A DNA stretch of 64,000 nucleotides. Source: Arbacia lixula. Lineage: Eukaryota > Echinodermata > Echinoidea > Arbacioida > Arbaciidae. The DNA is taken from positions 18,799,938 through 18,863,937 of the forward strand of contig OZ022588.1 in the NCBI GenBank assembly GCA_963669155.1, in the 5' to 3' direction. Positions 33,514-45,714 of the stretch are shown here, piece after piece. The stretch's first letter is position 1, and the number at the start of each line of letters is the position of its first letter. Below the pieces are notes generated by a model. It made no database searches. It saw only the letters and a program-made list of their open reading frames with translations, and was not told the DNA's origin. Both the position numbers and the translations under genes were made by a program.

Positions 33514-36440
33514 CAAAAACTAAAACATTCCCGACTTGCTTTTTTCATATTGGTAGGATCAGGTGAATTTATTCTGGCTTTCAGGCTTTTAGATATATGG
33601 AGTACATCAGGGTCTGACTACCGTAATCAGTTTTTCTGTGGACTGGGAGAAGAGGATACTGGAGTAGGCATTAGTCTTAGTCTCAGTACTAGACCTGAAT
33701 AAACTGTGTGGAACAGGGCTATGAAGGAAAGACAAAATCCCACCCCATAGTGTGGGAAAAACTTTACTTCTTGAACAAAGTAAGTGAATGTATGAAGAAT
33801 AAAAGACTTAGGTTACGATGTATTCCTTGAAAGAAACTTAAGCTTGGAGAATGTGAAAAATTCAAATATTTCCATAACCTTCAAAAGTATCATGAAGCAA
33901 AATATTTTTACATGGCTTGCATCTCTCTTCACTGCCAAAGTTTCTTGTCTTATATATTTTGTACTTAAAGTAATATATAGAGGCTTGTAATTTCCTATGA
34001 TGTACAGATGTGCTGAACATATATACAAGTAAACATTTTGTCACCTTAAACTGATAAGGCTGAAGAAGTAGAGATACAATTCCCATGCACATGTGAGTGA
34101 CAAGGGAGACTGACACAATTCAATGGCTGTAAAGAATGGCTGAACATGACTTATTTAAGCCTCACAGTACCAACCAATCATAGTTTCATGTCAATAACTA
34201 CACAGCTTTTTGCTTGAGGGACTGGGAGTTTTATGCTACACGAGTATACAGAGGCGGTCTGCCACTGGTGCGTGCCATTAAAAGCATCCAATTTGATCTC
34301 CTGCATGGTATCTCCACTGCAGTGAAATGAGGGCAGAGTGGCCAATTGTAATGAATTTTAAGTATTTCTAAAGAATTGACCTGAATACTGAACGGTTACA
34401 TGAAAATACTGAATAATAACTACTAAGGTTATGTGTAGTTCTATTTCATTCCATCGGAAGAAAGTAATTTTCTCATCTGAATACATGTACCAAGGTTGCA
34501 CTATTCAAATACTGAAATTATGGTTGGATGTTGACAGCTTGGGCAATGGAATTCAAATATCTCCAACAGTTTCATTCCATTAAGCAGATAGGGAAACGGT
34601 AGCGTCAAACTATAGGTAGTGAGTGATGAGGTGGTGAGCCACTACAACAAACAGCCACAATGTGAGATCACCATAGCCAAGCCACAGAAATCTGTGCTTC
34701 AAATATCAGATTTAAAATAAAGGTACCTTGTATGCCAGTAGACCTTTAAAAAATGAATGCATTTATTCCTAAACTGATTTATATGACTTTTAAATGCAAT
34801 TCAATTAATTTTCATGGTTTTGATTTTGTAAATGCAGGTAAAATCAGCTGGTAGAGGTTGGACTTTGAAAAATCAAAACCTATGTTGTAAGTGCTCAAGT
34901 TATATTGTAAGTAAGACTTGTTCTCCTCTTTGTATTTGTAATTCATCACTTGATTGATACATATAATAATAAGTATGCATGGAATTGTTAAAAATTTCAT
35001 GGACCTTCTATTTGGATTCCTCTTACAGTGAGAATGAACAATGAAATAACAAAAACAGTCTCAGGATATATTTGTAACAATCAACTGTGAGATTTCATAT
35101 ATGATACTAAACAGTAATCTTAATCTGTGTACAATATTTGTGATGAAATATCTGTAGTTTATGAATATTTGTGGAGGCCTTGATGACGATCATGATGAAG
35201 AATAAACTGCCAGATTCAAGGACAGTACATGAACTCTAAATATCTTTTGCCATGCTATACCATCTGAAGCTTGCATATTATTGTGAACATGAAATATCAT
35301 CTTCCAAATATCTGAGTAGAAATACTTTCAGTAGACTATCAAGTCTTTTGGAGAGTATTAGATGAGCGTAAAACACAATTGTAAAAACAAACAAACATAT
35401 ATTTAATATATGTTTGAGAGTACACTATCTTGTCAATAAATACTTGTTTGCATGTTGCCAAAATATGCTCAAATTTTTTAATAATGTTCGTGATCTGTGT
35501 CCTGTGATATTTCTGTACAGATTAGCATGCTATTAGTGTTCACATATCGCTGTTCAAGATATTTTTATGGAATGAAAGTGTTGTTACAAAATTTGCATCA
35601 CCTTGAACTATGTATACTGGTACTGTCTTTATTAGATGTAAAATAAAAAGTACGCTATGGTGGTCTGGGGTGGTATCCTGAAAAAAAAAATTCAATCCAA
35701 AAGTGTGTTGGCTATTAGTCAGTTTGTATTCTGAAAACTGTGCCAATAGGTCACAGATTGTTGGTTTGAAAAGTATGTGACTCATGTATTGTGATCATAG
35801 TCATTTTGCTATTTTGAATGATGAATATCCTTGCTTGTGTGTGTTTTATGTTTATATTATATTCCAGCGGACTGCTATAGAATGTATAACTTTAATTTTT
35901 TTTATTTAATAACATTAATTTGTCTTGTCTTAGGGCTGTGTGTACATGTATGTACCACTGTCACATTTTTGCACCAATATTTTTCACCAGTAATGCATGT
36001 ACAGATAAATCATATAGAGCAGCATTCTAACAAATACAGAAGGTATTCAGCAAATTGAGAATTTCCTTAATCATTAGCTTTGTATGCACAATCTCCATAT
36101 TTTTGCACCCATTATACTCACAGATACTGTACAGCAGTATTCTGTCCGGTACAGAAGGAGTCAAGGTATAAACCCATCATCACCAGTCAAAGGACTTCTT
36201 CAACTTGTTATATTCTAAAAAGGCTGAACTCTGTCACATTGATAAACTCCATTTTGTATTACCCCTTCATGGTCTTTCATTATCAAAAGCACTCTTTCAA
36301 TGATCTGCTTTCATTTTGGTCTCATGCTGTATAATTGACCATTTGTCTTGTAGTCACACTTTGACCATATGATGTCACATACATTTTGTAGAATTGCATT
36401 TCAATAGTTTGTAAATCAAGACATGCCTTTAATGTCATTT
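33514..36440. other. Laminin 3' UTR and/or intergenic DNA
   Basis: About 2.9 kb of AT-rich DNA with no recognised gene. It contains several AATAAA motifs, so the laminin 3' UTR may extend some way into it. Confidence 0.45.
33698..33803 (+). other. Candidate polyadenylation signals after the laminin stop
   Basis: AATAAA occurs at 33698-33703 and again at 33798-33803, about 185 and 285 bases after the stop codon. Further AATAAA motifs occur farther downstream, so a much longer 3' UTR is possible. Without transcript data the true site is unknown. Confidence 0.45.
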
Positions 36441-36442
36441 AT

Positions 36443-37160
36443 TGTCTCGCATGAACAAAGTTCGGAAGAGACCTAGTAATCACTATTCCTGTTAGTCTGT
36501 TGGTCTGTTACAGAAATGTTTTTGTTTAACTTGCTCTCATTTCTTTATTTCTGAATCAATTGTGAACACACTTGGTACAAATGATTCTTGGGTAATACCA
36601 CATGTGTCTTCATTAGGATGGTGGGGTCAATGGGTCAAAGGTCATCTATGGGTGAAAAGGTCAAATGATATGAGGCCGTGTGCATCATATTTTTCAAAGT
36701 TTTTGTTTGACTTGCTCTCATTTTTGCATCAGTTGTGATAACACTTGGTACAAATGATCCTTAGGTAATACACATGTGTCTTCATGAGAATGATGGGGTC
36801 AAAGGTCATCCAGGGGTAAAAAGGTCAAATGATACGAGGCCATGTCCACCATGGCTTTTTTTTTTCACATTTTTCACATAAACATAAATATAAAGTTTCT
36901 TTATTTCAGGTCAGATCAAACATGGCACAGATGTGCAGGGGCTTGTTCTTAAAGTTTTTGTTTAACTTCCTCTCATTTTTTTGTTATTTCTGCATCAATT
37001 GTGTTCATACTTGGTACAAATGATCCTTGGGTAATACCATGTGTGTTGATGAGGGTGATGAGGTTAAAGGCCATCTCGGCACCATTTTAAATATTTGAAA
37101 AAAAAAAAAGTTAGCACTGTTTATCGATTGCGAAATCAAGCAAGACTCTATGGTGCGATT
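36443..37160 (+). mobile_element. Helentron-like repeat family B, copy after the laminin gene
   Basis: Left TGTCTCGCATGAACAAAGTT, internal GGGTCAAAGGTCATC units, right end GATTGCGAAATCAAGCAAGACTC with a decayed hairpin. Confidence 0.68.
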
Positions 37161-38610
37161 TGTAAATGTGCATAATCATGATTATCATACAAAGAAATAG
37201 CAAATGTAGTGATGTTGTGTCTTGGTCCTCACCTGCATTTAATTTTCTGTATTTTTAAAAATGTATGTGCAATTTGCTAAGCAGGCTGATAAAATCATGT
37301 CATATACAGGTATTTAACAATGCAATCTGCTTGAATTGCACTGAATGAATGAATGGAATACATGTAATCACTTATCGTGGAAGGTACATGTAACAGTAAT
37401 AGGCATATGACATTGCATTAATTTATGCGGATTTTGAACTTCAGATCAAATATTTTATGATTGTTAATCATGTTTCCCTTAATATTATGAGTGCTACATT
37501 TTTTCATTTTTATGCTGCCATTTTATAGAGTTGGTGTGGTTTTAGGAGAACTGAAATAGTGTGTACAGTCATTAGAGGTGCCATATTTATGATGGTTGGA
37601 TCTCAAGGATAGAACACATCACCTGTAATGAAAATGCAAGAATGTGTGATTTAACGATATTCCGTCTGTTTTAATTCTTTGTTGTTTTCTGACTACCCAG
37701 AACCACATGAGTTAGCCTACCTACAAGGCTGTAAGCTTCTGCTTCTTCTCATGTTGTTCGAATGTTTTAAAGAAGTTGGTGGAAACATTGCTCACAACCT
37801 ACAGTACACATTCAAAGCTTGTGTGACTTAGTCTTATGCTCCATAACCAACCACCATAATTTACCAAAAGATGAAGATGTTCGAGTTTTTCTTGACATAA
37901 GTCTTAACCATCATATTCATGTTTTTAGTCTTTTTACCCTTTCCACGGAAGATATGTTCTCAGTGAAATGAGTCACCTTATGAAGTTGATTAATCTATGT
38001 TTAAAACAGACTAAAATGTATATAGCCACTGAAATGAGAGCAACAGTAATGAAGAACAATGCTGAGATTGCCCAATTAGTCTTCCTGCATGTGAATATTA
38101 CACCAATTCTGTGATTTCCTGCAATTACTTGACATTGGTGAAGCATCATGTTTCTCAAGTTTTTGTTTCTTTCTATGGCGTGTGTTGTGTTTTTCTGTAT
38201 CTTTTGTACATATTGATAGGTAATAAAAGGAAGTATTTGCAAGAATTGTTTTCGTGCAATTAGTGTAATTCTTTTCTACTTTCTGGCTTTACAAAAGAGC
38301 GTTGGTGACGACACAAACCAAATTCATAAGGGTGCAAGATAAGCCCAACATTTGCTGCAATTTTGCAGAAGCCTGGGTAGCAAAACAGCCATCACTACAT
38401 TAGTGTGGCTTTTGCTTATTTCCTATTTTCCTATTTGTGGCTTTTGAAAATCATGGGGAGTGAGAAGGGGGTAAAGAAAGAAAGAAAGGTGGAGAGATAG
38501 AGTAACAGAAAGAAGAACGAGAACAAGATAAGGTGGAAAGATAGATTAAATGTTAGAATGAAAGAAAATAGGGAGAGAGAGAGAGAAAAGAAGAGGAATA
38601 AGGAAAGATG
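37161..38610. other. Non-coding stretch ending in a purine-rich tract
   Basis: No gene recognised. From about 38455 to 38610 the plus strand is GA-rich (GAAAGAAAG, GAGAGAGAG). Confidence 0.45.
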
Positions 38611-38811
38611 TGAGCTATACAGAGGAGGACGATGTCAATAAAGGGAAAGTAAAAGGTTTGATAAGACACGTGGGAGAGTGTGGTAACAAGTTATTTGTTT
38701 CTACTACTCCAACTTATCAATTGGGATTGACAGAGGAATGCAAGAAAGAACATGTCATCCATTTAAAGGGAAAATTTGTTAAGTTGGTATTGATAAAAGC
38801 AGAAACCTCTA

Positions 38812-38942
38812 AATGTCTAAATTGGATAAGAAATCTCACTTGGACAACTCAATAATTGAGTAGTCTAAATTGGATAAGAAATCTCAAATGGACAACTCAA
38901 TAATTGAGAAGTACATTTGAGATTTCTTATCCAATTTAGACA
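38812..38942. repeat. Direct plus inverted repeat cluster
   Basis: TCTAAATTGGATAAGAAATC followed by GGACAACTCAATAATTGAG occurs twice in tandem (about 38816 and 38864). Then the complement GATTTCTTATCCAATTTAGA occurs at about 38921-38940, giving a stem of about 28 bp. Confidence 0.75.
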
Positions 38943-39558
38943 TTATATTAATTTACACTAAGAATGAGACACAAAAACTAAAAAACCATTGGTATCTTGC
39001 TAACATTGATATGTAAAGTTTATTAAATAACATAACCACTGTATATATAGCAAATGTGACAGGGTACAAAATAGAAGTCTATCATCCCATAATGTTGGAA
39101 ATGACATTTCATATGTGCAACTGCGACAGTGTAATGTATAAGTTTTTCATCCCATAATGTTAGCAATGAAATATTGTGCTGGAAGACTCTTGCATTAACA
39201 TATCGTTGTACTAATAGCCGATAATGTTACAGTTGAATGCCAGGTCACACCGCCCGAACTTTGTTGGAGTGTTCCTTGAACGGTAGGGAGAGGGGGCCAA
39301 ATTTTGACGCTGGTCACCGCGCACAAAATTTGAAAAAAAAATCGAAAACACAGGCATTGCCTTAGCAATGCATCGCTGAAGCCGGCGTTGTTGTAGCGGT
39401 AACGCGAGCATTGATAGAGCGGCGTTCTGCGCATGCAGGCTTTGGCTCGGCAGGGGTTTTAAATTGGTTTAGCAGCATACCACTGTTGACTACGGAGCTG
39501 AACGGATCGCATTGATAGAAGTTCTGATAGATTATTAATAGAAGTTGTTGAAGCTCAT

Positions 39559-40849
39559 CATGCCACGTGGACAAAAGAAAAGAAAGGCTGGAGTAGGAAA
39601 GGCAGCAGCCTCCAAGAAGATCATTACTGACCAGATCGACAGCTAAACCATTGGAGTCAGGTAAATATATGTGGCCCACTGATTGTGTCAAGAAATATTG
39701 AACAACTGTGAAAAAATACTGTTATGTATTTCACTTCAACATTTTTTTTTATTTATAATTCTGTTTTTATTACATGTATAACAAATTAAAATCAATTGCA
39801 AGATTTACAAATGATTAAGTGATTGCAAATGACATGAACACAAATTGAATAAACGAAAAAGACAAAACAACAAAAAATAATAGAATAACCCTTACCCGAT
39901 TGAACATTTTTAATCTATTACTCCATTGTTATATTTTGCAGAGACCAGTCAGGCCACACCAGAAGCCACTGCTAACACAGGGGCAGCTGCTGATAAAGGT
40001 AATCACCAGTGAAAATGTATGAAATTTAATAATAATAATAATAATAACAATAATAATAGCCATCATCTTTCTTTCACGTTGACATTGCTATTTATTATTC
40101 ATTTGTTATATTTTGCAGACTCTGATGATGAGCCCTAGGAGGCCCTGACACAGGACCAGCCTGACAATGAGGAGCTACCCTCTGGTGATGACCAACCTGA
40201 GGAGGGCCGTGCTGTTGCTGGCGGGTGTTTCACCAAGCTGTTCGTAAGTTACAAACGACTTTATGAACGACTGGTGATCCCTTCTTGTGCTAAATACGAT
40301 ACCACACTTTGTTCATTGAGAGTCTGATTTAGCACAAGAAGGGACACCAGTCGTTCGTAAAGTCGTTCGTAAATTACGAACAGTTTGGTGAAACATCCCC
40401 CTGGTAATTATAATGTGATGAATGCAAGGAAAAATGCATACAAAATTGACCTAAATATATGTAATATATGTTTCATTTATACATTAATGATTTTTTTTTC
40501 AGACTCTCTGCACTCACATTTGGAGAGGGACGATAAACATTGTTAGCCTCAGAAGAAATCTCGCCGCAAGGCCCTCCTACTCGACAATGAAACTCAGGAG
40601 CAACTCATAGAGTGGGTCCAGGAGTACAAATTTTTGTGGAGGAAGGGGGCCATCAACTATAAAGATACAAAGAAGAAGGCGGAACTTTGGACCAGGAAGG
40701 CAAGAGAGCTGAACATTGTGGAGGGAGCTGAAACTCTCAGGACGTGGTGAAGCTCAGTCCGAGACCTCTACGCCAAGCTTCTCTCAAAGAAGTTTGGCCA
40801 GGCTGCAGCGAACTTGATGGACAGAGCACTGTTCATAGAGAGGATGTAA
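39559..40849 (+). pseudogene. Harbinger MADF/Myb-like DNA-binding protein, broken
   Basis: Exon-like pieces: 39559-39660 (MPRGQKKRKAGVGKAAASKK...), about 39942-39999 (ETSQATPEATANTGAAADK), about 40121-40215 (acidic), and 40545-40849. The last encodes SRRKALLLDNETQEQLIEWV, then QEYKFLWRKGAINYKDTKKK, AELWTRKARELNIVEGAETLRTW, a stop, and SSVRDLYAKLLSKKFG: a MADF/SANT-like trihelix. TGA replaces an expected tryptophan-type codon after RTW, and TAA stops occur in earlier exons. Such proteins help Harbinger transposase bind DNA and enter the nucleus; this copy cannot be functional. Confidence 0.7.
40218..40405. mobile_element. 185-bp fold-back MITE
   Basis: GGGTGTTTCACCAAGCTGTT...ACGACTGGTG(A)TCCCTTCTTGTGCTAAAT is mirrored by ATTTAGCACAAGAAGGGACA...AACAGTTTGGTGAAACATCC. 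The arms are about 75 bp with few mismatches around a loop of roughly 40 bases. It sits inside the Harbinger MADF gene. Confidence 0.8.
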
Positions 40850-41129
40850 ATGATGTAAAACAGCCATTGTTCTGATACATGTTTTTTATCCTCAATAAAC
40901 ATTTTGAAACAACAACAACAACAAGATTAAAAACCTTTATTGGAACTTTAAACTTTAACAAAAAAAACCTTCAAGTATTTAACAAGACATGTTTTTAATA
41001 TAAGTGCTTTAATTAATGTAGTATGAGATCAAGAATGAATCCTATCACAAGTTTCTAATAATCTCTCATAACATTTCTAACAAATACAAGCACAATTTGT
41101 TCATTGTATCTCCAATACCAGGGCCCTAT

Positions 41130-41702
41130 TGTAACAAAATTGGTAGAGCTATAGGAGCTGGTGTTTATACACACACCGGTATTGCTGTGTGGATAAAGAG
41201 TTGGGATGCACGCACTCACATGCCTAGGGCAGTTCGCTGTGTGTGCTGTGATACACATACTGTAGGTATACCCTAAGGACTGTGCAGTGTCAGCGGAACA
41301 ACTACGGGGGAAGGGTATATAGAGATTTGTGTGTAGGGGAAAGAGAGAGTCTCGCTCTTGCCTTCGGAGCGAACACTTGCAGCTGTAGCCCATGCTCCTC
41401 GGTTTCCCTTATCAGTACTTCTAGATAAAAGTGTAATTGGCTCAGCTAGGTACCGACTACGGTAGTAAACCTGAAGTGTACTCTCACCATCTACGTATTG
41501 CTGCTCATCAGTCAATAAAGATCTACTTTCATGGTACGTACATATCTGGTGTTACTTTCTCCTTTGTGGAGTATTAGTTGGAAACAAGAGCGATAATGAA
41601 CTCTCTCATGGTGCATGGGATGGATGAGGAATGATCGATGAATGCTCAATGTGATTGTGATGTGCCCTGAACAGGATACACAGGCGGCCCGGTCTCGTTA
41701 CA
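41130..41702. mobile_element. Solo LTR with CTAT target duplication
   Basis: TGTAACAAAATTGG...CTCGTTACA has TG...CA ends flanked by CTAT at 41126-41129 and 41703-41706. Inside are a TATATAG box (about 41318) and an AATAAA signal (about 41515), as expected of an LTR on the plus strand. There is no internal retroelement sequence beside it, so it is a recombined solo LTR. Confidence 0.7.
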
Positions 41703-41816
41703 CTATTAACGTTCGAGTTCATTTAACAATGTCAAATAACATTTACAACAAAGTAATGAACATGATTATATGATGTGTACAATGCACAAGTGTCTCCTCA
41801 GTGTTCTGCATAGTGT

Positions 41817-42672
41817 TCAATTGATAGCCACCATTCTCTCCTGCCAGTCCACTGATCCTGCTGGGGAGATGCACCAATGCTTGAGTAGGTTTCGCTGCCT
41901 CTTGCCATCACGCGAGGCTGTGTTGGGGCCTTGCACAATGATAGTGTCCTCCAAATTCAGTCCATCTCTCCATGCCCCAGGCTGCAGTTTCCCATCTGGT
42001 TGTGCACGGTCCACAAGTCTGTTCCGGAGCACTGGGTAGCGGGTTCGCATCCGGTTGTGGAGGATGCAGCAAGCATCCATGATGATGTTGCATGGTGGTG
42101 AGCAGAATCTGGAACCTGTTGGCAAGGATGCTAGAGGTGTTCTTCACCACCCGTCTTGCCCTAGACAGCCGATAGTTGAAGATGCGCTTTTCATAGGTGA
42201 GGTTTCTGGTGCTGTACGGCTTCATGAGATAGGTCCGCAGTGAGAAGGCGTCATCCCCGATGATAAAGTAAGGCACATCCTGATTGGCATTGGGTAGGTG
42301 ATCTGGCTGAGGAAAGGCATTAATCCTGTTCTGGTCCAACCCATGATGGAGATCACTTTCGTTGTAGATCTGAGCGTCTGAGGATGAGCCATTGCCTGAG
42401 ACGTCAATGTAGGTGAACTTGTAGTCAGCATCCACCATGGCAAACAGGTTCACGCTGTAAAAGCCTCTGTAGTTGTAGAATTCTGAACCAGAGTTAGGAG
42501 GAGCTTTACAGGCCACATGCTTGCCATCAATGGCACCAACTTTGTGGGGACAGTTCCATCTCCGGTACCATTGGTCAGCCAGGTCTCTCCATCCTTGTTC
42601 AGTCATTGGGCAAAACAAGAGTTCATCTGTGTACTCTTCAAAGAAGGCCTTTACCACTTCTGTGACTACCAC
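41817..42672 (-). pseudogene. PIF/Harbinger transposase (DDE_Tnp_4), frameshifted and catalytically mutated
   Basis: Minus-strand frame begins ...VVKAFFEEYTDELLFCPMTE and contains GAIDGKHVACKAPPNSGS (first Asp), MVDADYKFTYIDVSGNGSSSDAQIY (second Asp region), GDDAFSLRTYLMKPYS and RIFNYRLSRARRVVKNTSSILANRF. The conserved Glu of the family motif RxVVENAFGxL is Lys here. Near 42090 a frameshift moves the ending (NIIMDACCILHNRMRTRYP) into another frame. HARBI1 is the domesticated vertebrate relative. The N-terminal DNA-binding region is not seen. A dead transposase. Confidence 0.88.
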
Positions 42673-43540
42673 ACTGATGGTGTTGGAACGCTTTTAATCG
42701 CTCCACCAAAGTTTGGGCAACGTTTAATCACTGCCTGGGCAAAGCTGGCGAAGCAGCGGTGGTCCAGTGATCAAATTTTTTTTGTTGGCCTAGCGGACCC
42801 AAGCGTCCACAAACTTGCGTCTAGTGGTGCCAAACTTTGACTGGGCATTGTTGGAGCAGTGGTGAACTTTACCAGAGCAGAAAATTGCCCGGTCCTCACC
42901 GCTCGCAATATTTTGTGCAGCTCAAAACTTTCGGAGCAGTAGAGGGACCATCAGCGGTGACCGAGCGTTATGCAGCGTTGCCTTGGCGGAGGCCAACTTC
43001 TGTTAAACAGTGGTGAACGGTAACGAGCGGTGATGATTTTGTTTTCACCGCTCCAGGAACTCTCCAGCAAAGTTCTAGCCGTGTGACCGGGCCTTAAGTT
43101 CTTTGGACCTCAACATACTCTCATATGGTAGGTATATTACAAGTACGAAAGTGAAACTATGAAGTAGAAGATCCTGTAGTACATGATCATATTATATTTA
43201 CTGGGATTCATTCTCACATAGATACCTATTTACCTGTTACATCTTCTTCCACAAATACAACATCCCATAATGTTGGCAATTACATTTCATATGTGCAACT
43301 TTTACAGAGTCAAATACAAGTTTTTCATCCCACGATGTTGGCAATGAAATATTGTGCTGGGAGAATGTCATACTAAGAGCCACTAATGTTACAGTTAAGA
43401 CCTTTGGACCTCAACATACTTCATATGGTAGGTACAGTCTATTATAAGTATTGAAGTGAAACTATGAAGTGAAATAGTACTCATTAAGTACTGAATATAT
43501 TTACTGAGATTTCATTCCTACATAGATGCCTATATACCTG

Positions 43541-45150
43541 CTACATTTTCTTCCATGAATACAACATACCCATTCTATGAAATATACATGTAATTGTATT
43601 CCTTGCAAAAAAAAAGAAATGTTTTAAATTACTTTCATTGCAATCATAAATGAATTTCAACAACTCATGAACAGAATAATCATACATACCAGCATACACA
43701 AGGCACATACACCATGATATCAAATCCAAAATAAATTTTCATTTTTTTTCAATAAAAATGATGCGCCAGGCATTTCATTGTTAAATGAAAAAACACGCGA
43801 GCACTTACAATTTTGATTATATTTACAAATAACCTTGCAATAACACACTAGCAGCTGGCTTTGTTAGTAATAAATGTACCAATTAATTTCATCCAATTAA
43901 TAAAACATCATTGTCATTTGTTGGGTCTGTAATCATTTCTGAAATTTATGTAAAATTTATGAACCTCATACTCAGAACCTCAATGATGCAATGCTCATCT
44001 GAGAACTCAACATTTCTGATTTTGACCAAAATAAATGTAATTATTTGGGAAACTGTGTAATTTGAGTTGTCTGCAAAGCACTACATGTATCATAAAAATA
44101 CAAGTTACATTCAAGTACAGTATATCTCCTCACAACAACAGACATAGAAAGAGCTACAAATGTAACCTTATCTGATCAGTGAGGAAGTGATCTTCCTGAC
44201 TGCCACTTCATAAATCATTATCTTAACAAGCCTGTAACAGTGTTGACGATATGTATACAATGCAAATTTATCCAAATACCAAGTATATGATAAATAAATA
44301 ACAATTAAAGCAATGTGGTGCAAAAGTAAACCCCTTACCCCTATCCTGACTAGCACTTTTACTCACACATACTTTGGCAAATTCATTCTTAGTTTCTGGG
44401 TGGTGTGTTACCTTGATGTGTGTACATGTATGTAACCTGATAATGTTTTGTTCAAATCTAGCACAAGATGCCAAAATTGCACAAGATTTAAACAAAGAAA
44501 GGTAAAGCCATGAAAGGACATTTTGATATTGGCAGTAGTTAGGGTAGCAATAAAAAAACTGTTGACAGTCAGAATAGGGTCAGGCTTATCTACTCATACT
44601 TCAATGCTATTACCTCTCATTGAACAATTTAGTCCATGTGCATTCAAAGTGATTGTCACAAGCTCTTCATATTGAATGGTTTAACATGGTCAAATAACAT
44701 GGTCAAAAATAAATAATAAGTACATGTAGGCAATGATAGTTTTTGGAATGTGCATTATCCTATACTTGACTCAAGATTGTTAGTAAAAATCAGCATACAA
44801 AAATTTATTAGTTTTCTGTATACATGTAGTTGGCTCACATAACATAACACCGCAATATTTTACCACTATTTTCCAGACATTTAAAAAAAAAGAATTTTAA
44901 AGTTTTTTACTAGGTTCCATCCATAAAAAAAAAATCAGGGGAACAGGAAGAAGTAATTTGTGAGTTTAAGTGACTCTAGTACATATACCCAGGAACAGGC
45001 AGTACATCAGCAAAACTTTTTGGTGAATAGGTGGAAACTACAAACAAGATTATAACATTTAGAGAACATATGTTTAGGATAACAATGTACACTGCAGCTC
45101 AAAGGAAGTGGCATAGGGAAAGAGAAAGGGAAGGAGCCTTAGTTTTAAAC
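43541..45150. other. AT-rich intergenic DNA, nothing recognised
   Basis: No gene, RNA or repeat family that I can support. Confidence 0.45.
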
Positions 45151-45156
45151 TACGGT

Positions 45157-45235
45157 ATATCTTTGTCCAGTTCAGCATGAAACAGGATGCTTTAGCCTTA
45201 AAAGCATGTTTCATGCTAAACTGGACAAAATATAT
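45157..45235. repeat. Palindrome (about 30-bp arms)
   Basis: CTTTGTCCAGTTCAGCATGAAAC...GTTTCATGCTAAACTGGACAAA around a short loop. Confidence 0.75.
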
Positions 45236-45241
45236 TATACA

Positions 45242-45401
45242 AATATTGACTGCTATGAGGGGCACAGTTAAAATTATAAGCCCAAGATGATGTCAAAACC
45301 ATGACTATGCCCGAAGCGAAGCTGAGGGCATAGTCATGGTTTTGACATCACCGAGGGCCTATGATTTTAACTGTGCCCCGAATATTAAGCAGTCAATATT
45401 T
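45242..45401. repeat. 160-bp palindrome with GAAGCGAAG centre
   Basis: ATATTGACTGCT...GGGGCACAGTTAAAATTATA...GATGTCAAAACCATGACTAT on the left is mirrored by ATAGTCATGGTTTTGACATC...TTTTAACTGTGCCCC...GCAGTCAATAT. The loop contains CCGAAGCGAAGCTGAGGG. Confidence 0.85.
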
Positions 45402-45404
45402 GTT

Positions 45405-45704
45405 TTATAAACCGAATGTATAGATTCTTCTCATCGATTGGTTAAAAGATTTCCTGAACTGACAAGGCCTACAAGATAGCATGTAATAGGCATGTAAATC
45501 AACACTCATTGCGCGTACAGGGATTGCGCACACACGAGCGATATCGCGCGGTGTTGAGGTTGTCTTATTTCCGGGCACAGTCGATTGCCATGCCCCGGGC
45601 ACAGTTAATTTTGACGTCATCTTGTTAAAAACGGGGGCACAGCTATTTCGATGACTCTACTTTTAACCAATCAGATGAGAGGAATCTATGTATGAGGTTT
45701 ATAA
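45405..45704. mobile_element. 300-bp MITE-like element with 42-bp inverted ends
   Basis: TTTATAAACCGAATGTATAG...CATCGATTGGTTAAAA at the left matches the complement of TTTTAACCAATCAGATGAGA...GGTTTATAA at the right. The interior has three GGGCACAG-like motifs. Confidence 0.72.
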
Positions 45705-45714
45705 TATAGAATGG

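Larger units (their letters stand above)
39238..43093. mobile_element. PIF/Harbinger DNA transposon, decayed
   Basis: Inverted ends of at least 45 bp: TGCCAGGTCACACCGCCCGA (left) versus the complement of the right end, GGCCCGGTCACACGGCTAGA, both followed by ACTTTG(T/C)TGGAG. It carries remnants of both Harbinger genes: a MADF/Myb-like gene (plus) and a DDE_Tnp_4 transposase (minus). A TTA-type target duplication is implied by the empty site at about 43395, though the left copy is mutated. Nested insertions: a fold-back MITE (40218-40405) and a solo LTR (41130-41702). Confidence 0.8.
39050..43540. repeat. Tandem duplication split by a Harbinger insertion
   Basis: Sequence with CCCATAATGTTGG...ATTTCATATGTGCAAC...GCAATGAAATATTGTGCTGG at 39085-39237 continues after the transposon with CTTTGGACCTCAACATACT (43100 onward). 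A second, uninterrupted copy runs from about 43260 to 43540, where ATGTTACAGTTAAGACCTTT spans the empty insertion point. Confidence 0.75.

Noticed and set aside
38610..38855. 81-codon frame (MSYTEEDDVNKGKV...)
   Set aside because: It overlaps a direct/inverted repeat cluster and resembles no family I know.
42517..42840. Plus-strand frame opposite the Harbinger transposase
   Set aside because: Shadow of the minus-strand transposase, whose motifs are unmistakable.
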